In this document: one piece after another, positions 53,487 to 61,060 of the stretch | How positions within the stretch are numbered: position 1 is the first letter of the stretch | Layout of the letters: the number at the start of each line of letters is the position of its first letter | Notes under the pieces: model-generated | Database searches by the model: none | What the model was told of the DNA's origin: nothing | The model's input: the letters and a program-made list of their open reading frames with translations, nothing else | From: Arcicella sp034519515 | Lineage (GTDB): Bacteria; Bacteroidota; Bacteroidia; Cytophagales; Spirosomataceae | DNA length: 64,000 nucleotides | Direction of reading: 5' to 3' | Assembly (NCBI GenBank): GCA_034519515.1 | Contig: JAXHOK010000054.1 | Coordinates: 124,001-188,000, forward strand | Translations under genes and position numbers: made by a program

Positions 53487-54716
53487 TTACTTCTTGAAAA
53501 TTCGATACAGTCGTCCAGCATCCGTAACCGCATATAAAGCACCGTCTTTACCCTCTGTTACATCACGAAAGCGTTGATATTCTTCCGAAAGTAAACGCTC
53601 TTCTCCAACAACTTTATTGTTTTCAATCACTAAACGAACAATGTGCATACCACTCAAACAACCCACAAAAAGGTTATTTTTCCACTCAGAAATCTTACTA
53701 CCAGTGTAGAAAGTCATACCACTGGGTGACACCGAAGGATCCCAATAATAAGTGGGTTGTTCCATACCCTCTTTTTGCTGGATAACATCGCCAATTTTCT
53801 TTCCACCATATTCAATACCGTAGGTGATGGTGGGCCATCCATAGTTTTTACCCGCTCTGACGTGGTTTATTTCGTCACCTCCTCGTGGTCCGAATTCATT
53901 TGAAAAAAGTTCGCCCGTGGTAGGATGAAAAGCCAAGCCCTGCACATTACGATGCCCGTAAGAATACAATTCGGGTTTGGCATCCGCCTGGCTCATAAAC
54001 GGATTGCCCGATACAGGTTTTCCATCGGTTGTAATATGAATGATTTTTCCCAGACTTGAGTTTAACTGCTGAGCCTGTGGACGTGTTACCAAATCAGAAC
54101 GTTCGCCCGTGCTAATAAAAAGGTTTCCGTCTTTATCAAAAACAATTCGGCCGCCGTAATGCAAAGTGCCTTTGTAGGCAGGTGTAGCACGATAAATTAT
54201 GCTTACATCTTCTAATTTTGTTTCGTCAGTCGATAATTTCCCTTTGGCAATTGAAGTGAGTGTTCCTTCGTCCATATCACCCGAAAAAGACCAATAAATC
54301 ATTCGATTTTTATCAAAATTAGGGTCAATCGTAACACCCAGAAGTCCTCCTTGTCCTTTAGAATTTACGGCAGGCAAACCCGTGATGGGCTTGCTCAATT
54401 CGCCACTGGTTTTAGCAATTCTTAAAGTACCTGCTTCTTTTTCTGTGATGAGTAATCTCCCATCGGGCAAACTTTTGATACCCCAAGGAGAAGATAGTTT
54501 ATCAGAAATGACTTTGAATTCATAAGCCGTTTTAGTTTTTATACTCCCTACTCTGGTTTGCCCAGCAAAAGCTGGTTTGTACTCTGGCGAATTAGGAGAT
54601 TTAGTTTCAACTGTGGGCAGCGAACTAATACTTGCCACTTGTTCCTTAGCTGCTTGTCCACACGAAGCATACACCATTGAACTGAATACCAACGATATGA
54701 GGGCTGTTTTTTTCAT
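53487..54716 (-). CDS. PQQ-dependent sugar dehydrogenase, lipoprotein
   Basis: The start MKKTALISLVFSSMVYASC is a lipoprotein signal with an acylated Cys at 19 in YASC-GQ. A six-bladed propeller of the soluble aldose/glucose-dehydrogenase type follows: LSSPWGIKSLPDGRLLITEK, GGLLGVTIDPNFDKN, HYGGRIVFDKDGNLFISTGE (conserved catalytic His), GHRNVQGLAFHPTTGELFS, EFGPRGGDEINHVRAGKNYG and the PSGMTFYTG late blade. The enzyme oxidises aldoses in the periplasm with PQQ as cofactor; no pqq genes are in the window. The closest family is aldose sugar dehydrogenase (YliI-like). Confidence 0.92.
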   Translation of the reverse strand: MKKTALISLVFSSMVYASCGQAAKEQVASISSLPTVETKSPNSPEYKPAFAGQTRVGSIKTKTAYEFKVISDKLSSPWGIKSLPDGRLLITEKEAGTLRIAKTSGELSKPITGLPAVNSKGQGGLLGVTIDPNFDKNRMIYWSFSGDMDEGTLTSIAKGKLSTDETKLEDVSIIYRATPAYKGTLHYGGRIVFDKDGNLFISTGERSDLVTRPQAQQLNSSLGKIIHITTDGKPVSGNPFMSQADAKPELYSYGHRNVQGLAFHPTTGELFSNEFGPRGGDEINHVRAGKNYGWPTITYGIEYGGKKIGDVIQQKEGMEQPTYYWDPSVSPSGMTFYTGSKISEWKNNLFVGCLSGMHIVRLVIENNKVVGEERLLSEEYQRFRDVTEGKDGALYAVTDAGRLYRIFKK

Positions 54717-54864
54717 TTTACGAATTAGTTTGTTTTAATTATTTCAACTCAAATTTACATTTTATAGTTCACAACCCTACTACAACGCCAGAAAGTAAAA
54801 ATACTACCAAAAAAGTATCAGATTTACTTGGCAACTAATACTATTATTTTATTTTATTATTTTT

Positions 54865-54879
54865 TGGCACGGCTTTTGA
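54865..54879 (+). promoter_or_regulatory. Sigma-54-like promoter 1
   Basis: TGGCACGGCTTTTGA gives TGGCAC-N5-TTGA, with the -24 GG and the -12 G separated by 12 bases as sigma-54 requires; the usual TTGC is TTGA. Expected start of transcription is about 54890. Confidence 0.5.
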
Positions 54880-54965
54880 TATACTACAAATATCCAAGCA
54901 ATTCCGCCAAATTAGTTAGGACTTCGGAAGAAAGAAAACCGAAAACATTAAGTGCCAATAAAGTT

Positions 54966-54980
54966 TGGCACGAATTTTGA
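54966..54980 (+). promoter_or_regulatory. Sigma-54-like promoter 2
   Basis: TGGCACGAATTTTGA matches the same pattern with identical spacing, 101 bases after the first. Expected start is about 54991. No gene of enhancer-binding type is in the window. Confidence 0.5.
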
Positions 54981-55046
54981 AAACAAACTATTAGACATCT
55001 AAACGTAGATTTCTAATTACAATTGACAAAACATCCAATCTTTTTG

Positions 55047-55162
55047 CCGCCACTAAAAGATTTTGGGTAAAGCTAAGGAGTTTGAGTTCTCCTGATTTTC
55101 AGAGAGAACTCAAACCAAAAGCCTTGATATAGCTGAACCAAAATTAAAAAATTAAGTGGCGG
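55047..55162 (+). other. Nested long hairpin with five stacked helices
   Basis: Helices from the outside in: CCGCCACT 55047-55054 with 55155-55162; ATTTTGG 55060-55066 with 55138-55144; AGCTA 55071-55075 with 55130-55134; AAGG 55075-55078 with 55122-55125 (shares one base with the previous helix); GTTTGAGTTCTC 55080-55091 with 55104-55115, plus CTGA/TCAG at the tip. All pairings are perfect within each helix. Confidence 0.65.
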
Positions 55163-55611
55163 AATTTATCAAAAAATTCCTTTCTCGCAGAAATTTTCTC
55201 TGTAAATTTTACCATCTTATTTTTATCTTTTTGGAATCAATTTAAGCAATGAGCTTCGAGCCATGAGTTGTGAGTTTTTATTTTCTCAAACCTCATTGTT
55301 CACCCCTCAGAGCTATTAAAAATTTTCCCCGAAGCGAGCATAAATTTAAAAATGTTGGCGGACGTTTTTAGAGGGCGAACTTCGGGAAAAGACCTTACGG
55401 GGAGGAAAGTTTTGCACGCTGCGAGTGTTGGCGGACGCAAAACAGATGTTGTAAAATGATCAATTCCATATCCGTATTAACAAGTGAAGAGTGGAGACTA
55501 TTGATGATTAGTGTTGGCGGACGCTTTGAAATCAATCTCCACTCGACATTTGTACTTCAACAAGAATATAATCCTTACTTTCATAATTTTAATAATCCAA
55601 CCCATAAATAC

Positions 55612-55649
55612 AACCCTGTTAAGTCTTACGGCTTTTCAGGGTTTTTTTT
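55612..55649 (+). terminator. Intrinsic terminator closing the candidate RNA
   Basis: AACCCTG pairs with CAGGGTT, followed by a run of eight T. It precedes the helicase promoter by about 13 bases, which separates the two transcripts. Confidence 0.75.
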
Positions 55650-55661
55650 ATGTTCATTTCG

Positions 55662-55669
55662 TACATTTG
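55662..55669 (+). promoter_or_regulatory. -7 element of the helicase gene
   Basis: TACATTTG matches TAnnTTTG. It lies 28 bases before the ATG at 55698. The -33 position overlaps the T run of the upstream terminator. The element supports 55698 as start rather than 55650. Confidence 0.5.
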
Positions 55670-55697
55670 TAACTTAACGGTAAATCTCTTAATATTT

Positions 55698-58481
55698 ATG
55701 CCATATTCAATTTTACAGTACAGCGAGTTTGATTTAGCAACGGTCAAAAAGAAATTTGGAAAGACCCTTGAATACCTCCAAACGGGAAACTTCAAGAGTG
55801 CCGAAGTAAAAAAAATGCCTAATGCAGGTTTTTTTAGGGCAAAATTAGACCGTGAAAATCGCCTGTTATTCAAATTTGTATCTTATCAAGGACAAAAATA
55901 TTTACTGCTTTTGGAATTAATCCTCAATCACGATTACGAAAAATCTCGTTTCTTGAAAGGTGCTGAAATTGACGAAAATAAATTGATTGATTTGTTAGGC
56001 GATGCCAATTTATCCTCAGAAATCTTTGAGCCACTTCGCTATGTGAATCCCAAAAAGGCAAGCGTTTATTTTTTGGATAAATTTATCTCCTTTGATGATG
56101 CTCAAATTGATATTTTACACCTTCCCGTTCCGCTGATTATCATTGGGTCGGCGGGTAGTGGCAAAACGGCTTTGACACTCGAACGCCTTAAAATATTGAA
56201 GGGTAACGTAGCCTATATTTCGTTATCCCCATTTTTAGTGGAAAATGCCGAGAATCTTTATTATGCCCAAGGCTACGAAAACAATAATCAAGAAGTGTCT
56301 TTTTTGTCGTTCAAAGATTACCTTCAAAGCATTAGAATCCCCGAAGGAAAAGAAATTAATTTTCGCCAATTTGAATATTTTTTCTCCCGATATAAAAATA
56401 CCGTCAAAATTCGTGAAGCCTATAAATTATTTGAGGAATTTAAGGGAGTTTTGACAGGGGCAAGCATCGAAAAAGAATACTTGAGCCGTGATGAATATTT
56501 GGCTTTGGGCATAAAACAATCAGTTTTTATGGCTGAACAACGTAGTGAAGTGTATGATTTATTTGAAAAATATGTGGCTTATTTGAAATCTGAAAAATTG
56601 TACGATTCTAATATGGTTTCGCACCAGTTTTTATCACTCACCAGTCCAATATATGATTACGTAGTAGTGGATGAAGTTCAAGATTTTACTAATATTCAAT
56701 TACAAGTCATTTTCAAATCACTCAAAAATCCAGTCGGATTTGTGCTTTGTGGCGATGCCAACCAGATTGTTCACCCCAATTTCTTTTCGTGGTCGAGTCT
56801 AAAAACGATGTTTTATCATTCTGATTTACAAAGTGATATTATCAGAGTTCTGCACACCAATTACCGTAATTCGCAAGAAGTTACGGAACTGGCAAATACA
56901 TTACTGAAAATAAAAAATACTCGTTTTGGCTCAATTGACAAGGAAAGCACCCATTTGATTGATTCTATTTCGAGTAATTCGGGAGAAGTTGAATTTTTGG
57001 AAGATAAGGAAAAACTTAAACAAGACCTCAATAAACGCACCAAAAGTTCAACCCAATATGCTGTTTTGGTGATGAATAATGAAGACAAAGCCGAGGCTCG
57101 CAAGTATTTTGAAACACCTTTGATATTTTCAATTCAAGAAGCTAAAGGTTTGGAATATGAAAACATTATCCTTGTGAATTTTATCAGTACCTACGAAAAA
57201 GAGTTCAGAATTATCACGGAAGGCGTTACCCTCGATGACCTCAACAAAGACCTTGTTTTTGGACGAAACCGAGATAAGTCCAATAAAGAATTAGACACTT
57301 TTAAGTTTTATATCAACTCGCTCTACGTTGCTATCACACGTGCGGTTCAGAATTTATATCTGATTGAAAAAACGGCAAAACATCCAATGTTACCGCTTTT
57401 AGGTTTGGTAAAAGCCAAAGAAAATACTTCCGTAAAAGAAGTGCAGTCGAGTCTGGATGATTGGAAAAAAGAGGCTCGAAAACTCGAAATGCAAGGCAAA
57501 AAGGAACAATCAGATGCCATTAATCAGATGATTGCCAAACGTGAAAACCGTATTTTGTTATCAGAAGAGGAACTGGAAACCTTGAAAAAAGATGCCCTCA
57601 ACCCCGAACATTTTAATAATCAAGCCAAGAAAAAACTACTCAATTACTGTATTTCAAACAATATGCTGGATTTGATTAAGCAATTAGCAGATTTGAAATA
57701 TCCCGATGCCCGTAAGTATTTTGAAAAATTAGAAAGAGAGTTTAATGTTTATATACAGGATTGCATTTCTGATAAAATTGATGCTCAAAACCGTTTTATC
57801 AAACTTTATGGCGTAAATTTTAATAATATTAAAGGTATGAACGGTTTGATTACGGCGGCGGAATATGGAAGCATGAAAAGCCTAAAATTCTTACTCGAAA
57901 ACGGGGCAAATCGCCAAGCAAAGTATGAAGATTTGAATGTTTTTGATTGGGTAAATAAACAATATATCCTTGAGTTGGCAAGAGTTTATCGTGCTATTGA
58001 GGATAAGAAAAAATACACACCAAGCCCACTTCCACTCAAAAAATTCCCTGCGATTTATTCCTTACTTCGTACTAATTCAGTACAAGTAAAAGTGGATAAT
58101 AGGATTCTGAAAATTGGAAATCATACGATGGAGTATTTCCTGCTACATTTTATGGTTTCAATGTATAAAAAAATCATTGACATTAAATCAACCAATGCCC
58201 GAAAAAGGTATCACGGAATGGAGAATGAGTGGAGCAAAAGTATCCTTGCCCGAGAAATTCAGAATTATGAAATGGGACTCATCATGGATGATTTTCTGTA
58301 TTTTTTGGAGGCAATGCCCAACGAAATTTTACCTCAATTTCGCCGACAGAGGCAGTATATCAATTCGATTTTAGCAAAAAATGAAATCGACAGAAATGAC
58401 CCCTACAATCGTAAATTGTTCAAAAGAACCACCAGGGGAGTGTATCAATTAAATCCAGAATTAGAAATTATCATCAATTGA
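55698..58481 (+). CDS. SF1 UvrD-like helicase with RelE-like N-terminus and ankyrin-like C-terminus
   Basis: The start is set at 55698 (MPYSILQYSEFDLATVKK); the ORF extends to 55650 but a promoter lies within that extension. Residues ~1-87 look RelE/ParE-like (GFFRAKLDRENRLLFKF, LLLELILNHDYEKSRF). Helicase motifs follow: Walker A GSAGSGKT (150-157), II DYVVVDEVQDF, III LCGDANQIVHP, IV TNYRNSQEV, V SIQEAKGLEYENIILV and VI LYVAITRAVQNLYLIE. A coiled region then an ankyrin-like segment (NGLITAAEYGSMKSLKFLL, ENGANRQ, around residue 715) complete ~927 residues. Combined domains of this kind occur in poorly studied Bacteroidota proteins related to the animal TRANK1 layout. Role unknown; DNA repair or defence are guesses. 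Confidence 0.88.
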   Translation: MPYSILQYSEFDLATVKKKFGKTLEYLQTGNFKSAEVKKMPNAGFFRAKLDRENRLLFKFVSYQGQKYLLLLELILNHDYEKSRFLKGAEIDENKLIDLLGDANLSSEIFEPLRYVNPKKASVYFLDKFISFDDAQIDILHLPVPLIIIGSAGSGKTALTLERLKILKGNVAYISLSPFLVENAENLYYAQGYENNNQEVSFLSFKDYLQSIRIPEGKEINFRQFEYFFSRYKNTVKIREAYKLFEEFKGVLTGASIEKEYLSRDEYLALGIKQSVFMAEQRSEVYDLFEKYVAYLKSEKLYDSNMVSHQFLSLTSPIYDYVVVDEVQDFTNIQLQVIFKSLKNPVGFVLCGDANQIVHPNFFSWSSLKTMFYHSDLQSDIIRVLHTNYRNSQEVTELANTLLKIKNTRFGSIDKESTHLIDSISSNSGEVEFLEDKEKLKQDLNKRTKSSTQYAVLVMNNEDKAEARKYFETPLIFSIQEAKGLEYENIILVNFISTYEKEFRIITEGVTLDDLNKDLVFGRNRDKSNKELDTFKFYINSLYVAITRAVQNLYLIEKTAKHPMLPLLGLVKAKENTSVKEVQSSLDDWKKEARKLEMQGKKEQSDAINQMIAKRENRILLSEEELETLKKDALNPEHFNNQAKKKLLNYCISNNMLDLIKQLADLKYPDARKYFEKLEREFNVYIQDCISDKIDAQNRFIKLYGVNFNNIKGMNGLITAAEYGSMKSLKFLLENGANRQAKYEDLNVFDWVNKQYILELARVYRAIEDKKKYTPSPLPLKKFPAIYSLLRTNSVQVKVDNRILKIGNHTMEYFLLHFMVSMYKKIIDIKSTNARKRYHGMENEWSKSILAREIQNYEMGLIMDDFLYFLEAMPNEILPQFRRQRQYINSILAKNEIDRNDPYNRKLFKRTTRGVYQLNPELEIIIN

Positions 58482-60529
58482 AAAAGAACATACACATAGG
58501 GGTTTTAAGTATTTTGTGGCTTTTGAAGATGCCCATTTTCGCCCAAAATGACTCCACAAGTCGTTCAAAAGAACTACAAGCCATCACGGTTTCGTCTTCC
58601 AGATTTACGGCAAAAGATATTCAAACACCTTTTTCTATTACGGTGCTTGACCAATCTCGGTTACAAATTGGAAATTCAAAAATATCCATTTTTGAGTCAT
58701 TGGGGGCAATTCCAGGCGTTTTTGCGATGAACTCCGAAAATTTTGCTCAGGATTTACGCATTTCTATTCGTGGCTTTGGGGCAAGGGCGGCTTTCGGAAT
58801 GCGGGGTATCAAAGTTATCATGGACGGCATTCCAGAATCTATCCCCGACGGCACAGCAAAAGTGGGAAACTTGGATGTTGGAACAATGGAACGCATGGAA
58901 ATTATCAAAGGTCCATCTTCGGGTTTGTATGGCAATGCTTCGGGCGGAGTTATTAGTATTTTTACCGAAAATCCAACCAATCTTTTTGCTGAAATTCAAA
59001 CGCAAATTGGAGCTTATGGTTTACAACGCTATCAATTCAAAACGGGGCAAACGGTCAATAAATTAACGTATTTCATAAGTGCCTCTCGCCTGATGAGTAC
59101 GGGATTTCGAGCGAATAGTGCGATAGAACGCAATTTTTTCAATGGAAAACTGATGTATCATTTCTCAGAAAATATAAAATTGACTTTCTTGGCAAACCAC
59201 ATCGACAGCCCCAGAGCCGAAGATGCGGGTGGACTCACGCAAGCAGATATTGACAAAAACCGCCAACAAGCCAGACAACAAAACTTAGATTTTGATGCTT
59301 CCGAAACCTTCAAACAAAGTAGAATTGCTTTGATTTATGACCAAAAAATCAACGAAAAACACGCTCTCAATGCCAGAGTTTTTTATCTGAATCGGGATTT
59401 TAATAGCAAGCAACCTTTGGAACCCAGCGGACAAATTGCTTTTCAAAGAACCTTTGCAGGTGGTGGATTCAATTACCAATTTACTACGAATAAATACCGA
59501 TTAAAAACAGGCTTAGACCTTGAAAATCAGCAAGATAATCGACAACGATATGACAATAAGAGAGAAGGAATAAGAAGCACTTTACGCCTCAATCAAGTTG
59601 AAAATTTCAATAACGTTGGCGTATTTTTATTACAAGAATTAAATATTTTACCGCAACTAAAACTGTCTTTGAATACTCGTTTTGATGATATTGAATTAAA
59701 GATTTCGGACAATTTTCTTTCCGATGGTAACCAATCAGCAACACAATCTTTTCAACGATTTAGTCCGATGATGGGATTGTCCTTCTCCCCTACCCTTTCA
59801 TCGTCAATTTATACCAATATTTCTACCAATTTTGAAACGCCTTCCTTGAATGAATTGTCTAATAATCCTGTGGGAACGGGTGGGTTTAATCCAGACTTAA
59901 ATCCGCAGAAATCAAGGAATTATGAGTTGGGTTACAAAGGAATTTTAGGTAAAAAATTTAGAGTCGATGCTTCTGTTTTTTACATTGAAGTTGAGGATGA
60001 AATCGTGCCGTATCAACTTGCGGGACAAGTGGGCAGAAATTATTTCAGAAACGCTGGGTTATCGGAAAGGAAGGGCTTGGAATTAGGATTAACCTACAAA
60101 ATTTTTAACGGATTAACCACTTATTTCAACTATACTTATTCAGATTTTCGGTATAAATCTTACCAAACCACGGCAGGAAAATTTGATGGAAATACCTTAC
60201 CAGGAATCCCCAAACACAATATTTATGGTGAAATCAGATATTTCCCAACAATAGGATTGTACGCTATTGCACAAGTGAGAAGCATCAGTAAAATCTATGC
60301 TGATGATGCCAATGCCATTGAAAATAAAGGATATGTAACGGTCAATTTAAGAACAGGTTATCAATACAAAATTGGCAATTTTCAGCTTGAACCTTTTGTG
60401 GGTGTAAACAATGTTTTAAACGAAATCTATAACGCCAATATCCAAATAAATGCCGCAGGAAACCGTTATTTTGAACCCGCACAAGGAAGTTTTTTGTTTG
60501 GCGGAATAAGTTTGAGATTTGGCAAATAG
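58478..60529 (+). CDS. TonB-dependent outer-membrane receptor
   Basis: The coding frame opens with TTG at 58478, overlapping the helicase stop by four bases (TTGA), and gives a signal peptide (KKNIHIGVLSILWLLKMPIFAQ). The plug domain covers ~35-150: FSITVLDQSRL, ISIFESLGAIPGVFAM, DLRISIRGFGARAAFGMRG, VIMDGIPESIPDGTAKV and IIKGPSSGLYGNASGGVI. A 22-stranded barrel follows (YNFTNISTNFETPSLNEL-like SIYTNISTNFETPSLNE, NYFRNAGLSERKGLELGL), ending FLFGGISLRFGK. It should take up a siderophore or other ligand with TonB energy. No ligand-handling genes are beside it, and its coupling to a helicase is unusual. It lacks a carboxypeptidase-like N-terminal domain. Confidence 0.92.
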   Translation: MKKNIHIGVLSILWLLKMPIFAQNDSTSRSKELQAITVSSSRFTAKDIQTPFSITVLDQSRLQIGNSKISIFESLGAIPGVFAMNSENFAQDLRISIRGFGARAAFGMRGIKVIMDGIPESIPDGTAKVGNLDVGTMERMEIIKGPSSGLYGNASGGVISIFTENPTNLFAEIQTQIGAYGLQRYQFKTGQTVNKLTYFISASRLMSTGFRANSAIERNFFNGKLMYHFSENIKLTFLANHIDSPRAEDAGGLTQADIDKNRQQARQQNLDFDASETFKQSRIALIYDQKINEKHALNARVFYLNRDFNSKQPLEPSGQIAFQRTFAGGGFNYQFTTNKYRLKTGLDLENQQDNRQRYDNKREGIRSTLRLNQVENFNNVGVFLLQELNILPQLKLSLNTRFDDIELKISDNFLSDGNQSATQSFQRFSPMMGLSFSPTLSSSIYTNISTNFETPSLNELSNNPVGTGGFNPDLNPQKSRNYELGYKGILGKKFRVDASVFYIEVEDEIVPYQLAGQVGRNYFRNAGLSERKGLELGLTYKIFNGLTTYFNYTYSDFRYKSYQTTAGKFDGNTLPGIPKHNIYGEIRYFPTIGLYAIAQVRSISKIYADDANAIENKGYVTVNLRTGYQYKIGNFQLEPFVGVNNVLNEIYNANIQINAAGNRYFEPAQGSFLFGGISLRFGK

Positions 60530-60545
60530 TTTATCAAAAATCTCT

Positions 60546-60553
60546 TACCTTTG
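60546..60553 (+). promoter_or_regulatory. -7 element ahead of tmRNA
   Basis: TACCTTTG matches TAnnTTTG; it lies ~60 bases before the mature 5' end, leaving a leader to be trimmed by RNase P. No exact -33 partner at 20 bases. Confidence 0.45.
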
Positions 60554-60615
60554 CAGTCCCAATTTAATCATTGATACAATGAGTTTGATGATTCTATCAT
60601 TCAAAATTGAAAAAA

Positions 60616-61014
60616 GGGGACGACCGGTATTGACAGTATGCGCAGGTCTGTAATAAGCACGTCGGGAGTTGGTCTTGATCTCCCGTAAATAATCAGTCTA
60701 AACAAACAATCGGCAATACACAGTATGCCATGGCAGCCTAATTCTTAACTGAATTACGTTTTGAATAGTCCCAATTAGATTGCGACTATTCGCCACCTCC
60801 CACTCCGCCAAACTTTGCCGTGGAGATTTGGGGGGACGCTTCGCAAAGTCGAATATTGTGATTTCTCTAAGCAAATATTTAGTACCCAGAGGATAAGGAT
60901 GGAATTAGGTCAGGCTTGAACCTTGACCATCTCGAAATAATAATCAAGACTAAGCGTGTAGAAAGTTGCGGAGTTCCATGTCTGGACGAGGGTTCGAATC
61001 CCTCCGTCTCCACA
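60616..61014 (+). ncRNA. ssrA: tmRNA
   Basis: Transfer-messenger RNA rescues stalled ribosomes and tags the unfinished protein for degradation. The 5' end GGGGACGACCGGTATTGACA and the 3' end with GGTTCGAATCCCTCCGTCTC form the tRNA-like half: GGGGACG pairs with CGTCTCC. The tag frame reads GGC AAT ACA CAG TAT GCC ATG GCA GCC TAA, giving GNTQYAMAA, close in type to the YAMAA/YALAA tags of Cytophagia and Flavobacteriia. The last bases (ACA) replace an encoded CCA, which would be added after processing. An intrinsic terminator begins directly after it. Confidence 0.96.
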
Positions 61015-61049
61015 AAAAAGCCCTCAAATGTTGTATTTGAGGGCTTTTT
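61015..61049. terminator. Intrinsic terminator of ssrA and the subtilase gene
   Basis: AAAAAGCCCTCAAAT pairs perfectly with ATTTGAGGGCTTTTT around GTTGT. It serves ssrA on the plus strand and the S8 protease gene on the minus strand. Confidence 0.9.
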
Positions 61050-61060
61050 GTTGTTTAAAG

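Larger units (their letters stand above)
54990..55649 (+). ncRNA. Candidate structured non-coding RNA
   Basis: The span from the second sigma-54-like promoter to the intrinsic terminator contains a nested long hairpin (55047-55162) and three consecutive hairpins (55323-55390, 55409-55443, 55489-55544). Each of the three presents TGTTGGCGGACG in its loop region. No Rfam family is recognised. The boundaries are inferred from promoter and terminator positions only; if the first promoter is used, the transcript would start about 100 bases earlier. Repeat-derived sequence is an alternative explanation for part of it. Confidence 0.4.
54717..55697. other. 981-base gene-free stretch rich in RNA structure
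   Basis: No ORF in this span has protein-like composition. It holds two sigma-54-like promoters, a nested long hairpin, a boilerplate repeat near 55250-55280, three hairpins with a repeated loop motif, a terminator and the promoter of the downstream helicase gene. These are listed individually and interpreted as a candidate non-coding RNA locus. Confidence 0.6.

Noticed and set aside
55456..55677. Frame MINSISVLTSEEW of 73 residues
   Set aside because: It overlaps hairpin 3 and the terminator of the candidate RNA, and its tail runs through the T run; a coding role is less likely than an RNA role.
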